A stretch of DNA of 64,000 nt from Rhodothermus marinus DSM 4252 (GCF_000024845.1 NC_013502.1:61134-125133); one strand, 5' to 3'; positions 17,794 to 27,330 are shown, counted from the first letter of the stretch. Translations and numbers: made by a program. The notes: generated by a model from the sequence alone, not told the origin.

Positions 17794-18335
17794 TTCGACG
17801 TGCAATGCTCAAACATCCGGCTCGACAACAAGGCCCTGAAATCCTTTTAAAGCGCCGATCTCGCTTCAGGAGGGTGGAGATGCGTCTCGGAAGGGGATCG
17901 TCGATTGTGGGCGATCTCATGGCTTCTCCGACGGAGCTTTCGCCTTGCAACGCAAGCGCCCGCGCTGCAAGCGCTGTAATCCTCTCTGAGCGCCGATCTC
18001 CACCGGGAGAAATATCTCCTTCATCCATCGCCATAAGACTGCTGAGCGCCGTCTCATGGCTTCCTGCAGCCCGTCGGCTGTTGATCGACACACCACCTCG
18101 AAAAAGTCGAGCGGCTCTTCGCTTATCTTGGTATATTCCTTCTATCCAGATATAAAGACTATATAGGGGGGAGAGGCGATATAGCGTGGGGCTGTCTATG
18201 GGGCGCATCGCCTGCGGGCATTTGTCGGTGGAGGATTCGGGACCGCCGGCTTCTGGTGTTCGGAACTGCGTTTTGCGTTGCGTTCTGTTTGTGTTTTGCT
18301 GTAGCGGATTCGTCTCCGGTCCTTGATCTCTGGTA
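17794..18335. other. 540-bp GC-rich segment between heptad blocks 2 and 3
   Basis: No convincing coding sequence. It contains several inverted and partly repeated short words around GCCGATCTC (17857, 17994) and GAGCGCCGATCTC. A cluster ACTATATAGGGGGGAGAGG at 18157-18176 stands out. It may be part of the partition site or hold a small RNA; nothing further can be supported. Confidence 0.35.
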
Positions 18336-18538
18336 CTTAGGCCTTAGACCTTAGACCTTAGTACTTAGGCCTAAGTGCTTAGGCTTTAGACCTAAGTTCT
18401 TAGTACTTAGGCCTTAGTTCTTAGTACTTAGGCCTTAGACCTTAGGCCTTAGACCTTAGGCCTTAGTACTTAGACCTTAGTACTTAGTACTTAGGCCTTA
18501 ATACTTAGTACTTAGGTCTTAGGCCTTAGTACTTAGGC
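18336..18538 (+). repeat. centromere-like heptad repeats, block 3 (29 units)
   Basis: Twenty-nine contiguous 7-bp CTTAGNN units with occasional variants (CTAAGTG, CTAAGTT, CTTAATA). The block ends about 60 bp before the ATG of parA. Its position and the heptad period match operator/centromere arrays bound by ribbon-helix-helix partition proteins, for example the 7-bp heptads of the omega protein of pSM19035. Confidence 0.93.
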
Positions 18539-18599
18539 CTTGACTCTGATTCTGGATATATCTACATTCTGAACAGAGAAAACCAAACGCGGATCGGCA

Positions 18600-19322
18600 A
18601 TGGTTATCACGGTAGCTGGTATCAAAGGGGGGAGCGGCAAGACGCCGCTGGCCTTTTTCGCCGGCTGGTTTCTGGATGCCCTGCTTGAAGTCGATGTGGG
18701 CTGGGTGGACCTCGACTATGCTTCCGGGTCGCTGACCGAGCGCGTTGAGCGTCGGCGCAAGCATGGATTTGCGTCGCCGGGGCTTTTGCTGAGCGCGTCG
18801 TACACGTCTGACGAGGTCGAGCTTGGTCGGCAATTTGCGGAGCTGGTGAAATCGCGCGGGGATCAATTGCTTGTGGTGGACACAGCCCCGGGACCGAGTG
18901 CCACGGCGCTGCTTGCGGTGGAGATGGCCGACATCGTGCTGGTGCCCACCTGGTACAGGATGGTATTCATGGCCGATGCGCTCAACTACACGCTTGAGCT
19001 GGTCAGACGGTACAGGGATCAGCTTGCCTCCGTTCGGAAAAAGCTCTTTTTAGTGCCGATGGGCAAAAGCTCCGGAGCCGTCATTTCGCGGGCGGAGCAA
19101 GAGGCCGAAGAAATGCTCAAAAACACCGAGCTGGCGCCAGCCGAAGTGCTACCGGCGCTTCCCTACATGCCGGGCATTGAGATTTACTATCACGAAGGGC
19201 TTTATCCGACGGAAGGGGCCGAGACGCCCTATCAGGTGGAGCAGGCCCGTCGTTTTCACGACGCGATCAAGCTGACGATGCTGCCTGTTGTCGAGTCGCT
19301 GGCCCAACTGATCAACACGTGA
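18600..19322 (+). CDS. parA: ParA-family partition ATPase
   Basis: The product has 240 residues, the short ParA class lacking an N-terminal helix-turn-helix. The deviant Walker A motif KGGSGKT follows directly after MVITVAGI, the A' aspartate region is VGWVDLDYASG, and Walker B is LLVVDTAPG. It segregates plasmid copies by nucleoid-bound, ATP-dependent gradients driven by its DNA-binding partner. It forms an operon with the next gene, with which its stop overlaps. The upstream heptad arrays are the expected cis site and probably also the operator through which the partner represses the operon. Confidence 0.95.
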   Translation: MVITVAGIKGGSGKTPLAFFAGWFLDALLEVDVGWVDLDYASGSLTERVERRRKHGFASPGLLLSASYTSDEVELGRQFAELVKSRGDQLLVVDTAPGPSATALLAVEMADIVLVPTWYRMVFMADALNYTLELVRRYRDQLASVRKKLFLVPMGKSSGAVISRAEQEAEEMLKNTELAPAEVLPALPYMPGIEIYYHEGLYPTEGAETPYQVEQARRFHDAIKLTMLPVVESLAQLINT

Positions 19323-19327
19323 GCGCC

Positions 19328-19723
19328 ATGTCGCACGCAAAGCGCAAAGTGCCACAGGGTTTTGAGCTTATGGATGAAAAATACGGGGACCTGTTAAAGG
19401 GGATCAACCAGAGGTTTGCAGCGCAGAAGACTGCGCAAAAGGCCGCGCCGGCTTCTGAAGAGACCCTGGTCGAACAGTTACCGGCCGAGCATACTTCGGT
19501 CAAACAAGCGTCGGCTGAAGCAGGCGCTTCGGCCCGGTACGTCGTAAAGCGTCTCAACGTAGCCATCAGAGAGGACACCTGGGAGCTGCTGATGCAGCTA
19601 TTTATGGTGGACAGGCGTTATTACAGGCAGATCATCGACGAGTGGGGGCGCTTGCTTGACCGAATTGTTGAAGATCAGCGAGAGGCGATTTTGAAGGCGG
19701 TGCAGTCGAAGCGAAAGAAGTAG
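19328..19723 (+). CDS. small DNA-binding partner of ParA (ribbon-helix-helix-like)
   Basis: The product has 131 residues from the ATG at 19328; a GTG at 19319 overlapping the parA stop is also possible. The N-terminal 75 residues are basic and Ala/Glu-rich, probably unstructured. The segment RYVVKRLNVAIREDTWELLM, followed by a long helical tail (IIDEWGRLLDRIVEDQREAI), fits a ribbon-helix-helix strand and two helices. Position right after parA and the presence of heptad repeats make it the likely centromere-binding protein, which would also use its N-terminus to stimulate ParA ATPase. Family assignment is by pattern and context only. Confidence 0.75.
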   Translation: MSHAKRKVPQGFELMDEKYGDLLKGINQRFAAQKTAQKAAPASEETLVEQLPAEHTSVKQASAEAGASARYVVKRLNVAIREDTWELLMQLFMVDRRYYRQIIDEWGRLLDRIVEDQREAILKAVQSKRKK

Positions 19724-19754
19724 TTCGCCGCCGCCGCGGTCTTCTCAAAAAGTG

Positions 19755-19790
19755 CTTTTTAGAAGTCATCCGAAAAAGGTTCTTAAGAAC
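19755..19790. other. orphan IS end
   Basis: AGAAGTCATCCGAAAAAGGT and the following TCTTAAGAA are identical to the left end of the decayed IS at 37981. Here no element body follows; the sequence continues directly into an hsdS fragment. It marks a deletion that removed the rest of an IS copy. Confidence 0.85.
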
Positions 19791-19993
19791 GCAAACTGTA
19801 AGGCACAGGAGATATTCTGTCCCTGATCAATGACAGGATATTTACCGACCTTCTCATACTCGCTTTGCTTTAGACTACCGACCCGCACGTGCTCCGGCAA
19901 AATTGCTTGTTCAAACCTCACCACCCGCCACTCCTCGGGTAGCGGACCAAGTTCGGTCATCTTGTAGCCCTCGGGGAGGTCGTTTGGCGTCAT
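19791..19993 (-). pseudogene. hsdS: hsdS, 5' fragment (type I restriction specificity subunit)
   Basis: It encodes the first 65 or so residues of an HsdS target-recognition domain: LPEGYKMTELGPLPEEWRVV, then a stretch ending GKYPVIDQGQNISC. It is cut off at the orphan IS end. The remaining target domains and the conserved coiled coils are missing. A separate 3' half of an hsdS gene survives at 37197-37981, next to another copy of the same IS end. Confidence 0.85.
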
Positions 19994-20022
19994 GTTGCTC
20001 GTTTTGCCCAATTCTTGCCCAA

Positions 20023-21380
20023 TCATTGCCCAATTCTCCCAATTTTTGCCCAATAGGTAGTTCCGCGCCCCCGCTGACCGCCGGTCTTGATGAGAACACC
20101 CTTTTCCACCAATTCCGAAAGTTCGCCCGACGCGGTTCGCTTGCTCACCCCTGTGAGCTGCTGGTACTCCTTGTTGGTGATGCTTCCCCTCTCCTTCACA
20201 TACAGCACCGCCCGGATCTGCCGCTCATTCAAGCCCATCGCACGCAGGCGCTCCGGCGTATAGGGGTCCTTGGCGAATGTAACAAGAAAGCCGCCCTGCT
20301 GATGCTGAAATTCGGGCTCGGGCAGGCCCTGCTGGCGGCAAAGCTCGATAATCCGGGTCGTGCCTGTGCCCCAGCGCTCAATCAGGCCGGCAAAGTAAAA
20401 GGCTTGCGCAATCAGGGGATTGCGCAGCACCGAGCGGTGCGGCCCACGTAGGTCATCGGGTCTGAGAGGCAGTGGCAGCTCGCCAGCATTCCAGATTTCC
20501 AGGCGATCCTCGTGAATCTTGATCTGGATGTCCGCCGGAATGGTGTAATCCCGATGGATCAGGGCGTTGATGAGGGCCTCGCGCAGAGCCTCCAGCGGAT
20601 ACTCCCACACCTCCTTGCGCTGTAGGCCCTCGAGGGTGGCTTCCTCCACCTTGATTTCAAAGCGCACCTTGAGCACCTGGCGAAAGCGCTCCATAGCCCC
20701 CGCCAGCTGCTCCCAGAGCGTGCCTTTGAAATCGTGGCTATCCAGAATCTGGTTGCCCCGGAAGATGCCAATGCGCACCTGGGCCTGGGGAAAAGCCGCT
20801 GCGGACGCTTTCCGAAAAGCAAAACCCCGGCGTTCGTGAGCCTCCCGTCGCTCAGTAATTCAAGGTTCTGCAGCGTCTGCTCCGGGTTCTTAGCGTCAAG
20901 ATAGGGGAGTTTGGCGCGGGCCAGGCGGGCGAAGTTCTCAAGAGCCTCTGGCTCGACTTCGTCTAAGGTCCACCCGCTGGGGAGGCCGTCCCAGGTGCGG
21001 CCGGAGCGCTCCAGAAGATGCCGGGCCAGTTCGTCCGGCGCAAAATCGCGGTTAGTCGTACCTACCCGCCGGAGATATCGTCCGCCGTAAGAGACCACGT
21101 CGCGCACAGAGTCCACCCGAATCTCGAGGACGGGACGCCCTTCAAGCTCCACCACCCGGATGGACGGCGCGATGCCCAAGTGGGCGGCGATGAGGTTCGC
21201 GATCCGCTGGATTTCCCGGTCGTCCACCTTCGCCCCCACGATCTCGCCATCTTCGCGAATGCCCACAAGAAGTGTCCCTCCCCGTGTGTTGGCGAAGGCC
21301 GCCGGGTCCTCCAGGGCCCGGTCGGTCCACTGGCGCTTGAATTCCAGCGTTTCGCTCTCCTGCAGGTCGGTCTTGGGCAT
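20023..21380 (-). pseudogene. AlbA_2-domain putative transcriptional regulator/ATPase, frameshifted
   Basis: Two overlapping frames join near 20780 into one protein of about 450 residues. The N-terminal part (from 21380) has the Schlafen AlbA_2 domain: E-T-L-E-F-K-R-Q, then FANTRGGTLLVGI. The C-terminal part carries a GHKL-type ATPase pattern (YPLEALREALINALIHRDY, RLEIWNAGEL, ERWGTGTTRI) and a winged-helix tail (ERGSITNKEYQQLTGVSKRT). The family is common in defence islands and contains putative transcriptional regulators. A single-base change in a run after GVLLFGKRPQRLFPRP moves the frame, so the gene is probably inactive unless the shift is a sequencing error. An IS630 element sits just upstream of its start. 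Confidence 0.88.
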
Positions 21381-21392
21381 GATTACCTTCTC

Positions 21393-22518
21393 ATATAAAT
21401 TCTTTGATTTTATAGTGCATTGAGAGCAGCCAGAATGTAGTCGTAACGCGTCAGCCGAGACACCTCTACCGCCCTCAATCCCCGCACAATCTCCGCCACG
21501 TGTGCCCGCAACGCCTCCAACTGACTCCGAACCCGCTCGTCAAATACATCAAGGCGCGCCCGAATCGCCCGCCACAACCGCTCCACCGGACTGGGCTCCG
21601 GACTATACGCCGGCAAAAACAACAACACCACGTTCTCCGGGACCTCTACCGAACGCGCCCGGTGCGCCGCCGCGTTGTCAAGCACCAATACGTTGAGACT
21701 GTCGCGGTAGCAACGGCCAAACTCCCGTAAAAACACCGAAAAACACCCCGCATCCAACGAGGGCATCTCCAGATAAAACGTCTCCCCACTCCGGGGCTCT
21801 ACCGCCGCATACAGCCAGTAGAAACACGAGCGCGGCTCCCAGGGCTGGCGCACCACCACACCCCGAGCCGTCAACCGACGATAGCGCGGCAAATGAAGCC
21901 CGATGCGCGCCTCATCCTCGAAAAACAGGCGAACCCGGCAATGCTCGGCCGCAAAAGCCGCTATGCTCTGCAGGCGACGTCCAAGGCGCGCCGCAAACGC
22001 CGCCGCTTCGGCTAGGCTTTTTTTGGGTGCACCGGCCGGGGGACTTTCAGCTTGGCCCCCAGGTGGTAGCGTACCAGGTTGTAGACGCTCTTGTAGGGCA
22101 CCTCAAGCCCAAAGGCCTCATAGATCCATTGCTGGAGCTGCTTGTAGCCGGCAAAGCCCTCCGGCTGGCGCAGCCGCTTCTGGATGGCCACATAGACGGG
22201 CCGGGGCACGGTACGCTGACCGGGCTTGGGCCCGCGCCGCTCAATCGAAAGCAGCGCCTCAAGACCGCCTCGGGCATAGCGACGCAGCCAGCGGCCAATC
22301 GTGTTTCGATGCACGGCCAGATGTTGGGCTACGGCCTCTCGGGTGCGGGTGGGGTCTTCTTTAAAGAGCAGCAGCATGTGCAGGCGGCATTTGCGTTCGG
22401 CCTGGAGGCGTTGGCGGAGCTCTTCGAGCGTTTCAGTGATGGGGGGAAGGGGAGCGCGAGGCATGGTGTTTTTGTGGCAAGCTACAACATATGCACCCCA
22501 AAATCAAGGAATTCATAT
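21393..22518 (-). mobile_element. IS630-family insertion sequence
   Basis: Terminal inverted repeats of about 28 bp: AAATTCTTTGATTTTATAGT at the left (21397 onward) and its imperfect reverse complement, ending around ACCCCAAAATCAAGGAATTC, at 22494-22513. Both ends are flanked by TA-containing sequence, as expected for this family. About 1.13 kb with a two-frame transposase. It is inserted 12 bp upstream of the start of the AlbA_2 gene. Confidence 0.88.
21410..22464 (-). CDS. IS630-family transposase (two frames, likely programmed -1 frameshift)
   Basis: Frame A (22464-22012) has the helix-turn-helix part: TREAVAQHLAVHRNTIGRWL, then a second helical domain. Frame B, entered by a -1 shift at an A7 run (CCC AAA AAA AGC near 22010-22022), encodes the DDE catalytic part: FFEDEARIGLHL with the first D, LVLDNAAAHRA with the second and LPAYSPEPSPVERLW with the catalytic E. 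The two frames overlap at the slippery run, which is the classic arrangement in this family, so the gene may be functional rather than broken. Confidence 0.85.
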
Positions 22519-22599
22519 TACCCGGCAATGAGCCGGTACCGGCTTCCCGCTTCTTCCGGGACCGCCTGCCCGACAGCAGGTCTTCCGTCGCGTCAACGG

Positions 22600-23171
22600 G
22601 CGTTTGACGTCCAGAACCACTCCCGACGACGGCGCAACCAGCGCCGCAAGATTCTGACCGCGTTCTCGTTTCGGTCAAGCGCGAGCCCGCAAGCCTCACA
22701 GTGGAAGGTGCGTTACGAAAGCGAGAGCAGCGCTTTCACTGCCCCGCACTCGGAGTACTGCTTGTTGCTCGGGTAAAAGCGCAGAGCTTTGATTGCTGCC
22801 GTATGCGGCAGCGATTAGGATCACCCCGTACTAGGCGTATTTGTACTGGAACTGGTGGCGGATTTCCGCCAGGGCCGCATCGGCCAGTGCCCTGGCCAGT
22901 CTCTATAGACCGAAGGAGTAGGGCTTCTTGGAGTTCTCCCGCTACTAAGGGGGGACGCGGTGCTTTTGCCGGTTCCAAGTCCGCCGCAAGGCTGCAAGCT
23001 TCTTGGTCACCTCGACCTCCTCGCCCTAGGTACGGGTTTGCAGGCGCTTTTTCACTAGGGCCAGGCCCCAGTTGAAGGCAAAGTGACGTGTACCCACATG
23101 GGAGGCCAGCACTCGCTCTTATCGGGGTGTGGAGTCAAGGGCGAAGTGGTACGCTTGCAGTACCTTCATTG
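22600..23171 (-). pseudogene. tnpB: tnpB, heavily mutated
   Basis: Minus-strand pieces read in order as a TnpB: start MKVLQAYHFALDSTPR at about 23171, then TRHFAFNWGLALVKKRLQTR, VTKKLAALRRTWNRQKHRV, LADAALAEIRHQFQYK, and the zinc-ribbon end FHCEACGLALDRNENAVRIL at about 22710-22650. At least four in-frame stops and a frame change interrupt it, and the central RuvC part is deleted (only about 190 codons remain). It belongs to a third, distinct TnpB lineage in this window. Confidence 0.8.
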
Positions 23172-23488
23172 GACCTCGCTCCTACGGGCTGCCTTCAAGG
23201 ATCGCAGGGCCCGGTTGCGCTCGCTCTTCCGGGCCATACAAACGAGCGGAGAAAAGAGGGCCAATACGTCAACCATCAGGCAGGTCCACGAGGAAAGTCC
23301 CGGATAGATTCTGTCGGGTGGGGTGTGCAGCCGACCAACCTTTCACCAACGCTTAAACTGTTCACGACCCCTTTAACAGTCCGTGCGGGCAGTTCGGGAT
23401 AGCGCCACGCCTGAGAGTGTTTTCCACAATGGGGTGGTGGCTTAACTACAAGCTAAACTACAAGAAAAAGAAGCTACTACTACAAGAT
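23172..23488. other. region between the dead tnpB and origin 2
   Basis: About 315 bp. No gene is recognised. A DnaA-box-like TTTTCCACA lies at about 23419, and an AT-rich stretch follows at 23445-23485, so this is probably the left part of the second origin. Confidence 0.4.
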
Positions 23489-23770
23489 GGTGTACCGTTT
23501 ATGCGTGGAAGGTGTACTCTTTATGCGTGGATAACCTGAGGATGTGTACCGTTTATGCGTAGCGACGTGTACCGTTTATGCGTGGAAAACCTTACCGTTC
23601 ACAGGAAGAATGTGGAAAAAGCAGGGATAAGGAATTGTTGAGCGACTGTTAAATGTGTACCGTTTATGCGTAGCGTGGACTATCCGGGCCATATCTCGAA
23701 AAATGAGGATTTATGAAGTCGGGTTAACATCTGGCGGGCGATTGAATGTGTACCGTTTATGCGTGGAAAA
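23489..23770 (+). repeat. replication origin 2: six iterons
   Basis: Six direct copies of GTGTACCGTTTATGCGT (one variant GTGTACTCTTTATGCGT) lie near 23491, 23513, 23542, 23565, 23655 and 23747. Extensions alternate between GGAAAA and AGCG. The first four are spaced 22-29 bp. The RepA gene follows 60 bp downstream. The sequence is unrelated to the iterons of origin 1. Confidence 0.92.
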
Positions 23771-23831
23771 CTTTTTTTGACAGGATGAAGCCTGAACAAT
23801 ATCTTCCGACGCAACCAAACCACAGGCACGC

Positions 23832-24719
23832 ATGTCCCGTCAGCTCTCTCTGAAACGGCGTGTTGAGACGATTCAGGAAATCAGGTCCGTGCCAGCGCAA
23901 ATGCGAGGAGATGTGGGATATATGGCGTATGTGCTGGTTCAGACGACGCTGCCGCACTCCGATCCCGGTGATGTGCCGGCTTATGGGCGCTCCAGTGGAG
24001 ATCTGAGTCTTGTTGTTCAGCCGGGATACTTCTTGGATCGTCGTGGACAACTGGTGTGCGCCGGGATCCCCTACGGTGTTTATCCCCGCTTGATCCTGCT
24101 CTGGATCACCACGGAGGTGGTTCGCACCAGGAATAGAACGCTGAAGCTCGGCAACAGCCTGTCCGAATTCATGCACGAACTGGGCTTGGTGCCGACAGGT
24201 GGACAGTGGGGCACGATCAGCAGGCTGCGAGATCAGATGAATCGTCTCTTCAGAGCGCGCATTTCCATCAGTAGCGTTGGGCCGGGGAAAAGTCTGATGC
24301 AGGATATAACGCCGGTAAAGTCGCAGCGGCTCTGGTGGGACCCGAAGAGGCCCGAGGAACCGCTGTTGTTTGATTCGGAGATAACGCTGCATGAGGATTT
24401 TTATCAGATGCTGGTGGATCGTCCCGTGCCCGTGGATGTGCGTGTGCTTAAGGACCTGACGCGCTCGCCGCTCGCCATAGATCTCTATTGCTGGCTCACG
24501 TATCGCGTCAGCTATCTGAAGCATGAGACAGCCATCTCATGGAAACAACTGCAGGAGCAATTCGGTGCGGAGTACAGCGACACCCGGGCATTTGCCCGAA
24601 AGGCAAGGCAGGTACTCAAGTTAATTCAGGTCGTGTGGCCTTCGTTGCGATACGCTACCCCGAAGGGACGTCTCGTACTTTATCCCTGCACGCCGCATGT
24701 TCTGAAAAAAACCTCCTGA
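23832..24719 (+). CDS. repA: plasmid RepA replication initiator
   Basis: The product has 295 residues. The central block matches the RepA_C plasmid initiator family (PF04796 by my reading): AGIPYGVYPRLILLWITTEV, NSLSEFMHELGL, GGQWGTISRLRDQMNRLF, ITLHEDFYQMLVDRPVPVD and RSPLAIDLYCWLTYRVSYL. It would bind the adjacent iterons and start replication. Together with the unrelated replicon at 8.3-9.8 kb this gives the molecule two initiation systems. Likely autoregulated. Confidence 0.93.
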   Translation: MSRQLSLKRRVETIQEIRSVPAQMRGDVGYMAYVLVQTTLPHSDPGDVPAYGRSSGDLSLVVQPGYFLDRRGQLVCAGIPYGVYPRLILLWITTEVVRTRNRTLKLGNSLSEFMHELGLVPTGGQWGTISRLRDQMNRLFRARISISSVGPGKSLMQDITPVKSQRLWWDPKRPEEPLLFDSEITLHEDFYQMLVDRPVPVDVRVLKDLTRSPLAIDLYCWLTYRVSYLKHETAISWKQLQEQFGAEYSDTRAFARKARQVLKLIQVVWPSLRYATPKGRLVLYPCTPHVLKKTS

Positions 24720-25158
24720 CCAGGCCTTGGGCCATACATGTCCAGGGCTTGGGAGAATGGGAATAGGCGGCAGGGAATGATGCAGATCCATTAAGTCCAA
24801 ACATGTGTTGGAATGCAGGCATAACACGGAAGACAGAAGCCGCTACGGCCTGCTTGGCAACCCACGTGCAAGTTGCCACCAGAAGCTTCCAGTAACCTTT
24901 ACAACACAGAAAAAGCGTCTGCGAGCTGACCTCCGCAGGGCAACAGCTCCGCCTGTTTTCCCGAGGCCGCGCCTTCCGCTTTGCCGAACAACACGTCTCG
25001 CAGCTGCTCTCTGATCATCGTCCTAGCCGACAGCCTGTGGCTGAGGTCGTCAAGGTGCTCTACGTGCGCCGAAGAGAAGTAGCTGGCTGATTCTACGGAA
25101 CCTGTTGGCGGCAGGATATATCTCCCTTCGAAACAGAAACGCGAGCGCGTTTTCTACC
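24720..25158. other. intergenic region downstream of repA
   Basis: About 440 bp. No intact gene. One plus-strand stretch (about 24952-25091) reads as GRAFRFAEQHVSQLL, then SRQPVAEVVKVLYVRRREVA and a stop. Its codon use looks coding, so it may be a remnant of an unknown gene. Confidence 0.35.
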
Positions 25159-26985
25159 ATGGGTCACAAGCAGGCCAGACCTGAACCGCTCCGCCTTTCC
25201 GAGGCCGATATCCGGCGCCGCACCACCGGTAAGACATGGGTGCGTGGCCTGCAGTACTTTCAGGAGGGCCACGTCCTGCGGGCTGTCTGGCGAGGCGCGA
25301 CGCTGACCGCCGAGGTGCAGGGCAGTGAGTACATGCCCTACGTCGTACACGTCTCGTTCACACCGGATGGCAACCTGCAAACAGCCACCTGCACCTGCCC
25401 CTATGAGGGGAGGGGCGACTGCAAACACATCGTGGCCGTGCTGCTGTACCTGCTTCATCATGCGCAGGATGTTCCGCAGCGTGCTTCGCTTGAAGAACTC
25501 CTTGAAAGCATGAGCCGTGAGGAACTGATTGAACTGATACATCAGCTGGCAGCCACTCACCCCGAGGTCATCGAGTTGATCGAGACGTTCAGGCACGTCC
25601 CCCGAGTAGAAAACAGCGTCCGGTCTGGTTTATCTCCTGAGGTGGATGTAGCCGCACTGGTCCGAAGCCTTCGCACCGAACTATACCGGTTGGCGTAGGC
25701 CTACTTCTACGATCCGTATGCGTTCGAGGAGGAATTGCCATTTACCGAGCTATTCGACCCGCTGCTCGAGCAGGTGCAGGCGCAACTGGCCGAGGGAAAG
25801 CCTTGGGAAGCGCTGGCAGCCCTGGAAACATTGACCACGGCCTGGCAGGAAGCGTGCCGGGAGGTCCAGGTGGAATGGCTTATCCAGACGGGTTTGCTGG
25901 AAGACGAGCCATGGCTGCAAAAACTGGGCATGCTCTGGGCCGAGGCATTGCTCTCGCTGGAGCTCTCGGCCGAAGAGAGGGTGCACTGGATTCGGCGCTT
26001 TGCTCGATGGGTTCGATCCCTGCCGGGCGGTGAGGCGCTGGAGATTGCCGTCACGGCGGTCCGACAGGGCTGGGATGATCCTGCGCTGGTGGCCGCCATG
26101 CAGGGACATATTACAGAGCAGGGTGCCTGGGAAGGCGAGCCACCGGATTTTGCAGACGATCTGGCGATAATTCGTCTTCGCATTCTGGAGCGGCAGGGAC
26201 GTGTGCGGGAATTTCTGAACCTCGCGCAGGCGGAAGGGCAATATGTACCGTACGTGCGCAAACTGGTGGAAATCGGCCAGTACGACCGTGCCGTTGAGGA
26301 AGCCAGCGTCCTGCTGGCTTCGCCGGCAGAAATCATGGAGATCGTAAAGGCGCTATGGGCGCACCACCGTCAGGCTGAAGCGTTTGCACTGGCCGAATAC
26401 GGGTTGGAGCTTCCAGAGACACTTTCGCGGGTAGACAGGGAAGAGCTGGCCGCGTGGCTTTGGGATCAGGCCGAAAGCGTTGGCCAGCGAGAACTGGCCC
26501 GAAAAGCTGCCTGAAAGGCTCTCCGGATCAACCCGACCCATGACAACTATCGTCGTCTGGTCACGCTGCTGGGATCGGAATGGCCTGCCGTCCGCGAGCG
26601 CGCCCTGGAAATGGTAGAAGCGCATGCGCTGGGGCCGGAAGAGGCGGTAAGAATCTTCCTGGAAGAAAGAGAATATGAGCGGGCCATGCGTGTGGTGGAA
26701 GCGGACCGATGGTGTCCGGAGGCGGTGCTATTGGAAGTTATCGATGTAGTGCGCGAAATGGCTCCATCGTGGGCGTTTGCGCAGTGCCGCGCTCGGGCCG
26801 AGGCGATCATGGACGCCGGACGAGCGGACGCCTACCACGAAGCGGTGCACTGGCTGCAGAAAGGCCGGGATATTCTGCGTGAGGCCGGCGACTTGGAAAC
26901 GTGGCAGCGCTACCTGACCTCGCTGCTGGATAAACACCAGCGCAAATACAAACTACGGCCGATGCTTGAGCAGCTGAAGCTGTAG
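25159..26985 (+). pseudogene. SWIM zinc-finger protein, interrupted by in-frame TAG and TGA
   Basis: One reading frame runs from the ATG at 25159 to the stop at 26983-26985, with only two internal stops: TAG at 25696-25698 and TGA at 26512-26514. There is no frame change. The N-terminal part has the SWIM zinc-binding motif TCTCPYEGRGDCKHIVAVLL (C-x-C-x7-C-x-H). The rest is helical-repeat (TPR-like) sequence ending KYKLRPMLEQLKL, normal for the family. About 606 codons in all. SWIM proteins of this type are often encoded with MoxR ATPases and VWA proteins; neither is present here. Two point mutations most simply explain the stops, so I call it a young pseudogene. Ordinary stop codons end neighbouring genes, so recoding is unlikely. 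Confidence 0.88.
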
Positions 26986-27167
26986 CATCTTATTTTTTCT
27001 CCACAATTCTGCAGTTTTTGCTTCGCGACCATGCCTGTCTCCGGCGGCCTGACGAGATCGATGCGGCAAAAGCGGCCTTCGGGAAGTCCGCAGGTAGTGT
27101 TGCGTCTTTGTGCCTTTGCTCCGAAGCCTCCCGTGTACTCTATGGGCAACATTTTGGATAATTAATA

Positions 27168-27190
27168 TGGTATCAGATACGGTATCACCG
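27168..27190. promoter_or_regulatory. palindromes upstream of the hicA remnant
   Basis: GTATCAGATAC (perfect 11-bp palindrome) followed by GGTATCACC lies just before the ATG at 27193. A likely operator of the former toxin-antitoxin operon. Confidence 0.4.
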
Positions 27191-27192
27191 TA

Positions 27193-27330
27193 ATGCCTGA
27201 AACTTCTGAAAAAAAAGCTAGACAAAAGCCTGAAAAATTTGATTTTAAGGAGTTGTGTTGCCTGGTAGAGTGTTTTGGCTTTGAATTTGCCCGGGAGAAG
27301 GGAAGTCATGAGAAAGACGGTTTAGGGTGA
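27193..27330 (+). pseudogene. hicA: HicA-like toxin, truncated by a TnpB element
   Basis: The frame has 45 codons. The segment FDFKELCCLVECFGFEFARE, then KGSHEK, fits the N-terminal half of HicA mRNA interferases (helix, then G-F-x-x-x-R-x-K-G-S-H with the catalytic His). The frame runs into the left end of the TnpB element at about 27325, and the second half of the gene is not found on the other side of the element. No HicB partner is seen nearby. Confidence 0.65.

Noticed and set aside
17432..18538. CTTAGNN heptads as a simple microsatellite
   Set aside because: The heptad frame is kept through three separate blocks with patterned variation and sits directly before parA; a functional DNA-binding array is a better explanation.
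23489..23770. GTGTACCGTTTATGCGT repeats as a CRISPR array
   Set aside because: Units are short (17-22 bp), irregularly spaced (22-92 bp) and followed by a RepA gene; they are iterons.
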